Shown here piece by piece: positions 54,540 through 64,000 of a DNA stretch of 64,000 bases (within the stretch, counting starts at the first letter, position 1; each line of letters begins with the position of its first letter). The notes under the pieces were generated by a model. That model saw only the letters and a program-made list of their open reading frames with translations, made no database searches and was not told where the DNA came from. The stretch is from Clostridium massiliamazoniense (GTDB lineage: Bacteria > Bacillota > Clostridia > Clostridiales > Clostridiaceae), in assembly GCF_001403635.1 (NCBI RefSeq), contig NZ_LN879468.1, positions 930,001 to 994,000 on the forward strand, read 5' to 3'. Position numbers and translations under genes: made by a program.

Positions 54540-56903
54540 TTAAAGTACTCCCCTTCTGTATTGAGCTTTTGTAAATTTATCTACTTCAATAGGTTTATCT
54601 TTCATTACAGCATCTAAAACTTTAAATGTTGTTTCATAATCTTCATCTATGAAATCTAATCTAAATGATTTTATTCCCATTTCCTCTAACTCTTCCTTAG
54701 CTTCGCTTAAGTTAACTGGTACTGGATGATGTATATGAGATCTACAGAATATATCTGTTGTTACAACAAACTCTTCATTCATTCTATCTCTCATTCTAAA
54801 TGTACTTGTTATACATTGGTCACTACATTCTCTCTTAGTAGTTTTTCCACCAAATGTACTACCTATAGGACAATATTCACTAACCATTGATTCTGGTTTT
54901 CCATAAAGGAAGAATTGTGCTCCCTCTGCCCCTCTTTTAAGTAGACTTCTTATTTCTTTTCTATTTAACTCAATACTTAAAGCTGCACCTTCTATATTTT
55001 TGTTGTAAAATTCTAAAGCATAGCTATTGAATATATTTAATTTATATCCACCTATTATTTTAATTTTATCTTTAAATCTTCTTATTATTCCTGTATTATT
55101 TGTTACTATTCCATCTATTTTATCTGATAATGATTCTATAGTTTTTGCAATAGTCTCAAATTCTCCTTTTATAATTGTAGGTACATTTAAATAAACTTCT
55201 CCCTCAAAGCCTTCTAATTCATTAAATACATTTCTTTTTATAAAGCCTTGATTTTTACCAAATATATCAACAACTATAGCTGGAACCTTTGCATCCTTAG
55301 CTGCCTTAACTTGCTCTGGCATTAAAACAAATGCCATGTACTTAGGAAGATTTCTTTCGCCAACTACATATTCTTTCTTTTCTCTTTTTTCTATAACATG
55401 TTTATGCTTTTGTATTTCATACTCTTTTATTTCTTCTAATAACTCTCTTCTTAAGTTATTTATTGCTGCCATTGGCATAAATCCATCTTCAAAATCTGTA
55501 AACTCTATTTGAGTTATTTTATATGGAATTTCACCAGACTTAGAAATATTCTTTTCAACTCTTCCCATATCTAAAGGACTATTCTCAGCAAATTGAACTT
55601 TTTCTCCTTCTTTAGAATATTTCTTTCCATTGTATTCTAATTCAATTTTAAATGGCATACCCACTTTAAATCTTACTTTAGCAGCTAATTCTATTTTTCT
55701 ACCATAAAGCTTTTCATAAGAAACTTTAAGTTCACTCATAAGTTTAGTATCTGACATTTTATATAAAGCATCATTTGTTTTATATTTTTTAGGGAATATT
55801 TTTACCTTATCTCCCTTTTTAGCTTCCTTAACTTCATTTCCATTTAAAATTATTTTTGAAGTTACAAATCCATCATCACCAATTCTTATTCCATCTTTAA
55901 CACTTAGGTTATCTTCTAAAACAACTTCTCCATTAGAATTTACTTTTCCTATATAAACTCCTGTATTTTTAGGAGTTTTAAATGCCATCATATCTTTTCC
56001 TGTATGTTTATAAAGATAGGCACTTGAGAAACCTTCCCTGTTAAATAGTTTAAGAAGTCTTTCTTTTCTTTCTTTATTTAGCTTTGAATTTTGTTTTTTA
56101 TTATAAACATCATCAATAGCCCCTCTATAACTTTCTATAACCCCAGCAACATACTCTGGCTTTTTAAGTCTTCCTTCAATTTTTAATGAGCTTACACCAG
56201 CTTTAATTAAGTCTCCCATATTTTCAACATTACATACGTCCTTTGGACTTAATAAATAACCGCTAGTTTCCTTTCCATCCTTTTCTCTAATAAGAGTAAA
56301 TGGAAGTCTACAACTTTGAGCACATCTACCACGGTTACCACTTCTTCCACCAATTACACTACTTATTAGACATTGTCCTGAATAACTAACACATAAAGCT
56401 CCATGTCCAAACACTTCTGTTTCAACACCTAAATCCTTTGATATATATTCTATTTCATTTAAAGATAATTCTCTTGATAAAACTATTCTTTTAAATCCAT
56501 TCTCTTCAAAGAATAAAGCACCTTCTCCATTATGAATACTTAATTGAGTTGATGCGTGTATTTCTAAATCAGGATATTTTTCTCTTATAACATTAACTAT
56601 ACCTGTATCTTGAATGATTAAAGCATCAGCACCTATTTTGTGAAGGAATCCAACATAATCTATAGCTTCATTAAATTCACTTTCCTTTATTAAGGTATTT
56701 AATGTTATATGAACTGGAATTCCATAACTATGACAATAATCTATTGCCTCTTCTATTTTTTTATCATCAAATTCTGTAGCTGCTGCTCTAGCTGAAAATC
56801 TATTTCCGCCTAAATAAACAGCATCAGCTCCTTTATTTACAGCCGCAATAACACTTTCCATACTTCCAGCTGGTGCTAGTAATTCTATTCTTTCTCTATT
56901 CAT
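54540..56903 (-). CDS. U32-family peptidase-like protein (RlhA/TrhP type) with DUF3656 region
   Basis: This 787-residue protein has the U32 signature EVFGHGALCVSYSGQCLISS near residue 165, then GRSGNRGRCAQSCRLPF with conserved cysteines. A second Cys cluster near residue 700 (EYCPIGSTFGGK, later RECSDQC) is compatible with an Fe-S site. A DUF3656-like domain lies in the middle. Characterised U32 proteins with this layout (RlhA, TrhP) hydroxylate rRNA or tRNA pyrimidines using prephenate, so RNA modification is more likely than proteolysis. It follows a 530 bp non-coding region and probably has its own promoter. Confidence 0.88.
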   Translation of the reverse strand: MNRERIELLAPAGSMESVIAAVNKGADAVYLGGNRFSARAAATEFDDKKIEEAIDYCHSYGIPVHITLNTLIKESEFNEAIDYVGFLHKIGADALIIQDTGIVNVIREKYPDLEIHASTQLSIHNGEGALFFEENGFKRIVLSRELSLNEIEYISKDLGVETEVFGHGALCVSYSGQCLISSVIGGRSGNRGRCAQSCRLPFTLIREKDGKETSGYLLSPKDVCNVENMGDLIKAGVSSLKIEGRLKKPEYVAGVIESYRGAIDDVYNKKQNSKLNKERKERLLKLFNREGFSSAYLYKHTGKDMMAFKTPKNTGVYIGKVNSNGEVVLEDNLSVKDGIRIGDDGFVTSKIILNGNEVKEAKKGDKVKIFPKKYKTNDALYKMSDTKLMSELKVSYEKLYGRKIELAAKVRFKVGMPFKIELEYNGKKYSKEGEKVQFAENSPLDMGRVEKNISKSGEIPYKITQIEFTDFEDGFMPMAAINNLRRELLEEIKEYEIQKHKHVIEKREKKEYVVGERNLPKYMAFVLMPEQVKAAKDAKVPAIVVDIFGKNQGFIKRNVFNELEGFEGEVYLNVPTIIKGEFETIAKTIESLSDKIDGIVTNNTGIIRRFKDKIKIIGGYKLNIFNSYALEFYNKNIEGAALSIELNRKEIRSLLKRGAEGAQFFLYGKPESMVSEYCPIGSTFGGKTTKRECSDQCITSTFRMRDRMNEEFVVTTDIFCRSHIHHPVPVNLSEAKEELEEMGIKSFRLDFIDEDYETTFKVLDAVMKDKPIEVDKFTKAQYRRGVL

Positions 56904-57298
56904 AAAATCATTTCTCCTACTAATATCTTTTGATTTTCAATTCCACTTTTTCCTTAATAACTAACTAGTATATTTTTCTTCTATAATTAAATAAACTAAA
57001 TATTTTATTTATTAAATGAAATACAATTCTCTATGTAATTATTGCTCCCTATATTAAGTCTAAAATATATTATACTATAATTCTATCTAATATCTAGTAC
57101 CTTACACTGCTCACTTTTTTCTTTATTTTAATAAACTTCTAGTTTATTGAATTAAAAATAAAAAACTTTTTTCTCATTTAAGACAAAAAAATAAAGAAAT
57201 CCTTAAAGAACTTCACAATAAAATCTAAACTTTTAATTTCTATATAATACTCTATTATACACAATTGGACTTAAGAATTCCATAATCACTTAAAAAAC
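56904..57298. other. Non-coding region upstream of the U32 gene
   Basis: This 395 bp AT-rich stretch has no reading frame. It should include the promoter of the U32-mutS2 unit on the minus strand. No conserved hairpin or operator is visible apart from the repeat remnant that follows at 57299. Confidence 0.45.
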
Positions 57299-57416
57299 AG
57301 GAACTGTATCAAATCAGCACCTTATTTTATATTGCTTTTATAAATATATTTTTTTATCTGCCTATATAGCTAGATAAAATACAGAGAGGATGTATCTGTA
57401 ATTCGATACATCCTCC
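57299..57416 (+). repeat. Internally deleted copy of the structured repeat (copy 3, 118 bp)
   Basis: Both ends of the repeat are kept: AGGAACTGTATCAAATCAGC at the left and the 3' hairpin at the right. The interior is reduced to two short pieces joined at short shared sequences (ATAAA and TATATAG). All the large helices are removed precisely at their bases. It lies between zapA and the U32 gene. Confidence 0.8.
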
Positions 57417-57425
57417 CTTTTTTTA
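57387..57425. terminator. 3' hairpin of repeat copy 3, terminator after zapA
   Basis: GAGGATGTATC and GATACATCCTC form a perfect 11 bp stem with an eight-base loop, followed by T-runs on the plus strand and A-runs that give a hairpin after the minus-strand zapA gene. Confidence 0.8.
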
Positions 57426-57437
57426 TAGATTAAAAAA

Positions 57438-58184
57438 TTATTTTTTAGGTTTTATTAGTGGGTTACTTTTTACTCTTTCCTTAACAACAGTCATTTGACT
57501 ATCTAGGAATTTTTTCTCTAAGTCAATAATCTTATATTTACAACTTTGAACATTAAATTTCAACTCTTTATTTTCTTTTTTAAGAGTTTCTTTTTCAGAA
57601 ATATTTTTTTTATTTTCTTCTTCCATAATGTTAAGTTGTTCTTTAAGAGCTGTAACTTCATTTAGTAATTCATTTATTTTTTCTTCATCAGAATTACTTT
57701 TAGTTTTTTCTTGCTCTTCTTTTAAACTTTCTTCTAATGCTAATTTTATTTGATTTAAGTATTCTTTTTCACTTTCTAGAACCCTTTTTTCTTCTTCTAT
57801 AATTTCCTTAGCATTAATTATTCTTTCAAGCTCTTGTCTAAGACTATCTATATACTGTTCATATTGTTGCTCTTGCTTATCAAATTTAAAAGTACTATCT
57901 TCTTTTATATCTCGTAGCTCTTCTTTCAAACTTTTATTAGCAATTTGTAAATTTTCAAAATTACTTAAAAGTTCATCGTAATCCTTATTACTTTTAAAGG
58001 CTTCATCAGCTAGATTTATGGCAGTTAACACAGATGCAGCAGAAATACTAAGTTTTTTATTCTTTTCTAATATTTCTTGCAATTTCTTTTCTACATAATC
58101 TGCAATATTTTTTAAATATGCTTCATCTTCCTTGCCTTTTAAGTTGTACTCCATACCATTGATTCTTACAGTTACTGTCGCCAT
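57438..58184 (-). CDS. zapA: Cell division protein ZapA, extended form
   Basis: This 248-residue protein has an N-terminal ZapA domain (MATVTVRINGMEYNLKGKED, then SAASVLTAINLADEAFK near 47), followed by a long coiled coil from about residue 65 to 235. ZapA bundles FtsZ filaments. Typical ZapA proteins are about 85-110 residues, so the added coiled coil roughly doubles the length; similar extended forms occur in clostridia. It is 40 bp downstream of pheT, in the place zapA takes in Bacillus. Confidence 0.85.
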   Translation of the reverse strand: MATVTVRINGMEYNLKGKEDEAYLKNIADYVEKKLQEILEKNKKLSISAASVLTAINLADEAFKSNKDYDELLSNFENLQIANKSLKEELRDIKEDSTFKFDKQEQQYEQYIDSLRQELERIINAKEIIEEEKRVLESEKEYLNQIKLALEESLKEEQEKTKSNSDEEKINELLNEVTALKEQLNIMEEENKKNISEKETLKKENKELKFNVQSCKYKIIDLEKKFLDSQMTVVKERVKSNPLIKPKK

Positions 58185-58224
58185 ACTACACCTCTTTTTA
58201 CTAATTGTTCTAGGTTCTATACAA

Positions 58225-60606
58225 CTATCTTAACTGAGCACCTAATTTATGTTCAAGAGATCTTAGGATTTTATCGTGAACTTTATTCACTGCCGCGTCA
58301 TTAAGTGTTTTTTGAGGATCTCTATAAACTATAGCGTAAGCTATACTCTTTTTACCTTCAGGTATTTGTTCACCCTTATAAACATCAAATAAGTCTATTG
58401 ACTCAACTAGATTTCCACCAGCTCTTTTTATTGTATCTTCTATTTCACTAACTAATAAACTATCATCTACTAATAGAGCTATGTCTCTTGTAACTGCTGG
58501 ATATTTTGGAAGTGCTGTATATTTCTTTTCAACATTAGCAACTTCATATAATTTATCTAAATCTAACTCAGCTACATAACACTCAACATCAAGGCCATAA
58601 TTCTCTGCAACATCTGGATGGATTTCTCCAAGAACACCAGCTTCTATTCCTTTTCCAACTGTTAATAAAGCAGTTTTTCCTGGATGATAGCTAACATTAT
58701 CGCTTAATCTCTTGAATGCAAATTTACTTATACCTAAAGTATCTAATAGATTTTCTACTAAACCTTTTAAGTTAAAGTAATCTACTTCTCCATAAATTCC
58801 TATAGTTAAAATATTTTTTTCTAGTGGTAGCTCATTTTCATCTTCATTTGGAATGTAAACTTTACCTAATTCAAATAATCTAACTAAATCGTTACTTCTT
58901 GAATAATTTCTTCCTAAACATTCCATCATTGAAGGAAGTGTTGTTGTTCTCATTATACTATAATCTTCCCCTAATGGGTTCTTTATTTTAACAACTTTTC
59001 TTAAATTGCTATCATTTGGTACACAAATTGAATCAAATACTTTAGGACTAACAAATGAATAGCTTATTGATTGATTTAATCCTGAAGCTATCATAGTGCT
59101 AATTACAAGATCATCAAGTCTTTGTTTTGCATTTTTAGATTCTTTATTTGTATTTGTTGTTATTATTGTTGTTGGAATATTATTATATCCATATATTCTA
59201 GCAACCTCTTCAGCTATATCTTGCTTAATAGCAATATCTATTCTAAATGTAGGAACTTCTATGTTTAAGTCATCTCCATTTACAATTGTCATTAAGTCTA
59301 AGCTATCTAGGCAATTTTTCATTTCTTCTGCTGATATATCAGTTCCTAAGAATTTATTAACCCAACTTGAGCTTACTGTCATATGCCCTTTTTCTTTTTT
59401 ATCATTATATATATCAATAGTTCCTTTTAAAACTTCACCACAACCTAATTCTTCTATTAAGAAACAAGCTCTGTCTATAGCTAATTGAGCTAAATTAGGA
59501 TCTATTTCTTTTTCAAATCTTAATGAACTTTCTGTTCTTAAGCCTAATTTTTTAGAATTAACTCTAATGTTAACTCCTTCAAAATTTGCTGATTCAAAAA
59601 TAACTTCTGTTGTATCATCTTTTATTTCTGAATTAGCTCCTCCCATTATTCCTGCTAAAGCAATTGAAGTTTCTCCATCTTTAATAACTAATACTGAACT
59701 ATCTAAAGTTCTTTCTTCACCATCTAAAGTTACAAACTTTTCTCCATCTTTTGCTTTTTCTATTACTATATTTGATGTTTTGATTTCTCTTTTATCAAAA
59801 GCATGCATTGGTTGACCAAACTCAAGCATAACAAAATTTGTTATATCAACTATATTATTTATAGGTCTTACCCCTGCATCAAGTAATCTTTCTTGCATCC
59901 ATTGTGGTGATGGAGCTACCTTTACATTTTTAACTCCTCTTGCCATATATCTTTTACATAGCTTATCATTTACATTTACTTTTAATATGTCTTCTATATT
60001 TTCTGAAGCTGTTGCTTTAAAATCCATTGAAGGCATTTTGTAAGTAGTTTTAGTTGTTGCTGCAACTTCTCTAGCCATTCCAACTATACTTAAACAATCT
60101 GGTCTATTTGAAGTTATTTCTAGATCTAAAATAGCTTTATTTAATCCTAGAACTTCTTTTATATCTTTTCCTACTGGAGTGTCTTGTGGTAATATCATTA
60201 AACCATGAACTGGTTCGTCCCCTGCAATTCCAAGTTCTTCTTCTGAGCAGAACATACCATTTGAAACTACACCTCTTAATTTACCTTTTTTAATTTTTGT
60301 TCCATCAGCTAAAGTTGAACCATGAAGTGCTACAGGAACAATGTCCCCTTCTTTCATGTTAGTAGCTGCTGTAACTATTTGTAAAAGTTCCTCTTCTCCA
60401 ATGTCACATTGACATATTTGAAGCTTTTCAGCCTCAGGGTGCTTTTCTATTGATTTTATATGACATGTAACAACCTTGTCAATGTTATCTCCAGCCTTAA
60501 TAACTTCCTCAACCTTTGAACCTGATAAAGTTAAGGCATCTCCTAACTCTTCTGCTGTAATATTTATATCAACATAATCTTTTAACCAATTTATTGGTGC
60601 TTTCAT
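58225..60606 (-). CDS. pheT: Phenylalanyl-tRNA synthetase beta subunit
   Basis: This 793-residue subunit has all standard domains: an EMAP-like tRNA-binding domain (about residues 40-150), B3/B4 editing domain (about 210-380), B5 domain (about 410-475), a pseudo-catalytic core, and a C-terminal anticodon-binding FDX-ACB domain beginning with [19 protein letters not shown] near residue 700. With PheS it forms the heterotetramer that charges tRNA-Phe. It is 12 bp downstream of pheS and under the same T-box. Confidence 0.96.
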   Translation of the reverse strand: MKAPINWLKDYVDINITAEELGDALTLSGSKVEEVIKAGDNIDKVVTCHIKSIEKHPEAEKLQICQCDIGEEELLQIVTAATNMKEGDIVPVALHGSTLADGTKIKKGKLRGVVSNGMFCSEEELGIAGDEPVHGLMILPQDTPVGKDIKEVLGLNKAILDLEITSNRPDCLSIVGMAREVAATTKTTYKMPSMDFKATASENIEDILKVNVNDKLCKRYMARGVKNVKVAPSPQWMQERLLDAGVRPINNIVDITNFVMLEFGQPMHAFDKREIKTSNIVIEKAKDGEKFVTLDGEERTLDSSVLVIKDGETSIALAGIMGGANSEIKDDTTEVIFESANFEGVNIRVNSKKLGLRTESSLRFEKEIDPNLAQLAIDRACFLIEELGCGEVLKGTIDIYNDKKEKGHMTVSSSWVNKFLGTDISAEEMKNCLDSLDLMTIVNGDDLNIEVPTFRIDIAIKQDIAEEVARIYGYNNIPTTIITTNTNKESKNAKQRLDDLVISTMIASGLNQSISYSFVSPKVFDSICVPNDSNLRKVVKIKNPLGEDYSIMRTTTLPSMMECLGRNYSRSNDLVRLFELGKVYIPNEDENELPLEKNILTIGIYGEVDYFNLKGLVENLLDTLGISKFAFKRLSDNVSYHPGKTALLTVGKGIEAGVLGEIHPDVAENYGLDVECYVAELDLDKLYEVANVEKKYTALPKYPAVTRDIALLVDDSLLVSEIEDTIKRAGGNLVESIDLFDVYKGEQIPEGKKSIAYAIVYRDPQKTLNDAAVNKVHDKILRSLEHKLGAQLR

Positions 60607-60618
60607 AATATCATCCTC

Positions 60619-61638
60619 CTAGAATTGATTTAAAAATCTCATATCACTTTCGTATAATAGTCTTATATCGTCAATACCATACTTAAGCATAACCATTCTG
60701 TCTACACCGAATCCAAATGCAAATCCACTATACTCTTCTGGATCTATACCACAATTTCTTAATACATCTGGATGAACCATTCCACAACCTAATAATTCTA
60801 TCCATCCTTCACCTTTACATACTTTACATCCTTCTCCATTACATACGAAACATGTAGCATCCATTTCTGCTGATGGTTCTGTAAATGGGAAATGGTGAGG
60901 TCTGAATTTAGTTTTAACTTTGTCTCCAAACATCTTTTGTGCAAATAATTCTAAAGTTCCTTTTAAATCTGCAAATGTTATATTTTTATCTATAACTAAG
61001 CCTTCCATTTGATAGAATATTGGTGAGTGAGTAGCATCAACTGCATCTGATCTAAACACTTTACCAGGAGATATCATTTTTATTGGAGGCGCTTGCTTTT
61101 CCATAACCCTAACTTGAACTGGTGAAGTTTGAGTTCTTAGAACTATATTATCATTTATATAGAAAGTATCTTGCTCACTTCTAGCTGGATGATCTTTTGG
61201 TATGTTTAAAGCTTCAAAGTTATAATAATCCTTTTCTACTTCTGGACCTTCTTCTACAGTGAATCCCATTGAGATGAAAATTTCCTTCATGTGGTCAAGA
61301 GTTAACTCTAATGGATGTTTTTTACCTATGTTTTCTCTTTTTCCTGGCATTGAAATATCAATGATTTCACTATTTAACTTTTCATTTTTTTCTTTATTCT
61401 TTATTGAAGTTAATACTTCTTCTAAAACATTTTCTATTTTAGCTCTTACTTCATTAGCTAATTTACCTATAACTGGTCTTTCTTCATTAGATAAATCCTT
61501 CATACCTCTTAAAATTGAAGTTAATTCTCCTTTTTTACCAAGATATTTTACTCTAATATTATCGATTGTTCCACTATCTTGAGCTGCTTTTAACTCTTGA
61601 AGTGCTTTTTCTTCTATGCTTTTTAATTGTTCTTGCAT
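60619..61638 (-). CDS. pheS: Phenylalanyl-tRNA synthetase alpha subunit
   Basis: This 339-residue catalytic subunit has an N-terminal coiled coil and a class II core. Motif 2 is near [16 protein letters not shown] (residue about 207) and motif 3 [17 protein letters not shown] near 307. The typical [19 protein letters not shown] is present with its Cys cluster (given here in part). It is the first gene after a T-box leader. Confidence 0.96.
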   Translation of the reverse strand: MQEQLKSIEEKALQELKAAQDSGTIDNIRVKYLGKKGELTSILRGMKDLSNEERPVIGKLANEVRAKIENVLEEVLTSIKNKEKNEKLNSEIIDISMPGKRENIGKKHPLELTLDHMKEIFISMGFTVEEGPEVEKDYYNFEALNIPKDHPARSEQDTFYINDNIVLRTQTSPVQVRVMEKQAPPIKMISPGKVFRSDAVDATHSPIFYQMEGLVIDKNITFADLKGTLELFAQKMFGDKVKTKFRPHHFPFTEPSAEMDATCFVCNGEGCKVCKGEGWIELLGCGMVHPDVLRNCGIDPEEYSGFAFGFGVDRMVMLKYGIDDIRLLYESDMRFLNQF

Positions 61639-61671
61639 TTTAAATTCTCCCTTCGATTTATTAAATTAAAC

Positions 61672-61915
61672 TAAAAAAAACCCGTCCCCAAAAGGGACGG
61701 GATATATCCGCGGTACCACCCTAATTAACATTATAAATATAATGTTCACTTAAAGAAATAACGGTTACTAACCGCTAATTGCTAATATTATTTCACAATT
61801 AGAACTCAAGAGTGAAATTTCTACATGGATTCTTTAGAAAAACTTCCAGCCTAGATTTTTCCTCTCTTAAAAGAATTTTCCCATATATACTGTTCTCTTT
61901 CAACGTTTATTAATA
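61672..61915 (-). promoter_or_regulatory. T-box leader of pheS-pheT (phenylalanine)
   Basis: On the minus strand the T-box sequence AGGGTGGTACCGCGG (complement of about 61708-61722) is followed by a strong terminator, CCCGTCCC/GGGACGGG at 61681-61701, with T8. The upstream region holds a Stem I with an AGAGAGGAAAAATC-like element and a candidate specifier UUC (Phe) at 61814-61816 within AATTTCACTCTTGAG. Uncharged tRNA-Phe binding would favour the antiterminator and allow pheST transcription. The specifier position is by eye and matches the downstream genes. Confidence 0.92.
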
Positions 61916-61961
61916 TTTACTTCTTAAATAATTATAACCATATCTTTTATATTATTCAAGA

Positions 61962-62735
61962 CTATTTTATAACATTCTGTCTTAATTTTTCATATAACAT
62001 AATTGATGTAGCTACCGCAACATTAAGTGATTCAGCATCTCCAGGCATTGGAATTTTTACTTTTTTATCTGCTAATAAATATACCTCATCAGATATTCCA
62101 TTTCCTTCATTCCCCACTGCTATAATAACCTTATCTCTTAAATCTTCCTCAAAGAAATTATTTTCACCTTGTAGAGAACTAACTACTAATTTAAAACCTT
62201 GTTCTTTTAATGTTTTTATAATAGATAAATCATTATCCTCTATAATTGGAACTTTAAATATAGAGCCCATAGTTGACCTTAGAGTTTTATCATTATAAAT
62301 ATCAACTGTTCCCTTAGTAATTATAAGAGCTGAAGCATTTACTGCATGGGCTGTTCTAATTATAGTTCCCATATTCCCTGGATCTTGAACCTTATCCACA
62401 AGAACTACAATATCCCCTCCCTTCATCTCCTTCTTCTCAATAGAAACCACAGCTATGATTCCCTGTGGTTTCTCTGTAAAACTTAATTCCTTTAGTAAAT
62501 TTTCACTTAATACTATTTGTTCTATATTAGAATCTAAACTTAGTTTATCACCATGTTTTTCATTAAAACTTTCTGTATATAGAACTTTTTCTATCTTAGC
62601 ATTATTTTTAATAGCTTCTTCAACAAACCTTAATCCTTCTATTAAAAATTGTTTATTTTGATTTCTATACTTTTTTTCTTTTAATTTTTTTATTTCTTTA
62701 AAAAGATTATTATTTTTACTTTCTATAAATAGCAA
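61962..62735 (-). CDS. TrmH-family RNA 2'-O-methyltransferase (YsgA/RlmP-like)
   Basis: This 257-residue SPOUT methyltransferase has an N-terminal RNA-binding substrate domain and a C-terminal knotted SAM domain. Motifs are VLVDKVQDPGNMGTIIRTAH near residue 112, IIAVGNEGNGISDEV near 203, and KIPMPGDAESLNVAVATSI near 230. It lies upstream of pheS, as Bacillus ysgA does, so a 23S rRNA Gm target is likely by synteny. The start is TTG after AAAGGAG. A terminator-bearing T-box separates it from pheS. Confidence 0.9.
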   Translation of the reverse strand: MLFIESKNNNLFKEIKKLKEKKYRNQNKQFLIEGLRFVEEAIKNNAKIEKVLYTESFNEKHGDKLSLDSNIEQIVLSENLLKELSFTEKPQGIIAVVSIEKKEMKGGDIVVLVDKVQDPGNMGTIIRTAHAVNASALIITKGTVDIYNDKTLRSTMGSIFKVPIIEDNDLSIIKTLKEQGFKLVVSSLQGENNFFEEDLRDKVIIAVGNEGNGISDEVYLLADKKVKIPMPGDAESLNVAVATSIMLYEKLRQNVIK

Positions 62736-62748
62736 AACAATTTCTCCT

Positions 62749-63411
62749 TTATCTAGATATTTTATCCTCTAGTCTATTTAAATCCTCAACAGAACCAATT
62801 GCTACTATAACATCATTAGCTTCAACCACATCATCTGGTGATGGTGAAATATTAACATCATTTCCGCTCTTTATAGCCATAACATTTATTCCATATTTAG
62901 CTCTTAAACTTAAGTCTCTTATAGATTTGCCATGCCATTCTTTTAAGCTCTCTATTTCTATAATACTATAATCTGGAGAAAGTTCTATATAATCTAAAAT
63001 GTTAGAGGATACTAAGTTATGAGCTACTCTAACTCCCATATCCTTTTCAGGTAAGATAACTCTATCTACACCTATCTTATACAATACCTTAGCATGTAAA
63101 TCACTATTTCCTTTAGCTATTATATACTTTACTCCCTGCTCTTTAAATACCAAAGCAGCCATTATACTAGCTTGAATATTTGCACCTATTGTTATAACTG
63201 CAACATCAAAATTTCTTATTCCTAAGCTTTTAACTGCATTTTCATCTATAGCATCCATTTGTACTGCATGAGTTACATGGTCAGCAATTTCCTGTACAAC
63301 ATCCTCATTTGAATCTATAGCTAATACATCATTTCCTAAACCATACAAAGTTTTAGCAACTGATGAACCAAATCTACCAAGTCCTACTACAATAAATTGT
63401 TTACGTGCCAT
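62749..63411 (-). CDS. KtrA/TrkA-type potassium uptake regulatory subunit
   Basis: This 220-residue cytosolic RCK protein forms the octameric gating ring of a potassium channel-like transporter. The N-terminal Rossmann domain has VVGLGRFGSSVAKTLYGLGN near residue 8 and the acidic nucleotide-binding region VLAIDSNEDVVQEI. An RCK-C domain, which in KtrA binds c-di-AMP, follows from about residue 140. The ATG at 63411 follows AGGAG by eight bases; a GTG at 63420 overlaps that site. It is 12 bp downstream of the membrane subunit gene. Confidence 0.9.
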   Translation of the reverse strand: MARKQFIVVGLGRFGSSVAKTLYGLGNDVLAIDSNEDVVQEIADHVTHAVQMDAIDENAVKSLGIRNFDVAVITIGANIQASIMAALVFKEQGVKYIIAKGNSDLHAKVLYKIGVDRVILPEKDMGVRVAHNLVSSNILDYIELSPDYSIIEIESLKEWHGKSIRDLSLRAKYGINVMAIKSGNDVNISPSPDDVVEANDVIVAIGSVEDLNRLEDKISR

Positions 63412-63422
63412 TAAAATCACTC

Positions 63423-64000
63423 CTACCCAATTAATATTTTGTCCTCTGGATATTTTATACCAGATTTTTTACTCATTCTATTTGTTAATGCTAATAATAC
63501 TGTCATAGGACCTACTCTTCCTAAATACATAGTAATCATTATTATTATTTTACCAGCTGTATTAAGATGCTGTGTTAAGCCTAAGGTTAATCCTACAGTT
63601 CCATAAGCTGAACTTGCTTCGTACAATAAATAATTAAATTTATCTCCATCTGGTACACCTTGTTGAGTTATGCATAAAAGCATGGTAACAACAATAACTA
63701 ATAACAAAGATAAAACAAATAAGGCAAAAGCTTTATATACAGTATCCTTTGATATTCTTCTCTTAAATACTTCTATATCTTCTCTTCCTCTTATTATAGA
63801 TATTAATGTTATCATAAGAACTCCAAAGGTAGCTGTTTTTAATCCACCTGCTGTTGATCCTGGTGAACCACCTATAAACATAAGTATTATTGTTAAAAAT
63901 TGTCCACCTAAAGTCATATCAGATGTTGATATTGTATTCATTCCAGCAGTTCTAGGAGTTACAGCTGCAAAAAAGGCATTATTAAACTTTTCAAATAAAG
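63423..64000 (-). CDS. KtrB/TrkH-type potassium transporter membrane subunit, C-terminal part
   Basis: The gene continues past the right edge of the window; its open frame extends unbroken from the stop codon at 63423 to the last base. The residues nearest the edge are LFEKFNNAFFAAVTPRTAGM, containing a K+ selectivity-filter loop (VTPRTAGMNT). Further loops and helices follow, including a second filter region (GGSPGSTAGGLK). It forms the pore of the uptake system with the adjacent RCK subunit. Driving ion cannot be inferred. Confidence 0.9.
   Translation of the reverse strand, partial: LFEKFNNAFFAAVTPRTAGMNTISTSDMTLGGQFLTIILMFIGGSPGSTAGGLKTATFGVLMITLISIIRGREDIEVFKRRISKDTVYKAFALFVLSLLLVIVVTMLLCITQQGVPDGDKFNYLLYEASSAYGTVGLTLGLTQHLNTAGKIIIMITMYLGRVGPMTVLLALTNRMSKKSGIKYPEDKILIG

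Overview
The window is a low-GC (AT-rich) Firmicute chromosome segment from a spore-forming clostridium. The gene order, the complete spoIIIA operon, the AT content and several familiar proteins fit Clostridium perfringens best; that species call is recognition, not a database result. Almost all genes lie on the minus strand, so the operons read from high to low coordinates. No phage, plasmid, CRISPR or transposase gene is visible. Region 1-10.5 kb is a Bacillus-like block read right to left: efp, a zinc-ribbon protein, spoIIIAA-AH, an Asp23 protein, nusB, folD, xseA, xseB, ispA and the start of dxs. It joins a sporulation channel, translation and DNA-repair housekeeping, one-carbon metabolism and isoprenoid supply. 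Region 10.7-17.4 kb is a compact, overlapping type IV pilus / type II secretion-like operon (PilB and PilC homologues, four prepilin-like proteins, PilN/PilO-like proteins) preceded by a membrane-anchored propeller-like protein. Region 17.6-37.1 kb begins with rqcH on the plus strand. It continues on the minus strand with an RNA methyltransferase, pyrR, a pseudouridine synthase and divIVA-ylmH-sepF-yggS, then the division and cell-wall cluster ftsQ, spoVE/ftsW, mraY, murF, murE, two tandem PASTA penicillin-binding proteins, ftsL and rsmH. murD, murG, ftsA, ftsZ and mraZ are absent from their usual places. Region 37.4-58 kb is more mosaic: a free-standing selenocysteine tRNA with its own promoter and terminator, ychF, a PdaA-like deacetylase, fchA, two glycosyltransferases, a TPR protein, a phosphoglucomutase, ribosomal protein L25/Ctc, a HAD phosphatase, an XRE regulator, a secreted orphan protein, a GNAT and a DUF523 protein, mutS2 and a U32 peptidase-like protein. 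Region 57.4-64 kb holds zapA, pheT and pheS behind a phenylalanine T-box, a TrmH-type methyltransferase and a KtrA/KtrB-like potassium uptake pair cut by the window edge. The most unusual feature is a roughly 430 bp non-coding repeat present twice nearly full length (39997-40430 and 49239-49667), once as a 118 bp internally deleted form (57299-57416) and once as a strongly diverged half (about 46150-46290). It has imperfect terminal inverted repeats and ends in a terminator-like hairpin. It folds into nested helices, and base pairs in these helices change in a compensatory way between copies, as expected of a structured RNA or a structure-constrained mobile element. A second point is that FolD lacks two residues needed for cyclohydrolase activity, while a separate fchA-type cyclohydrolase gene lies in the same window.
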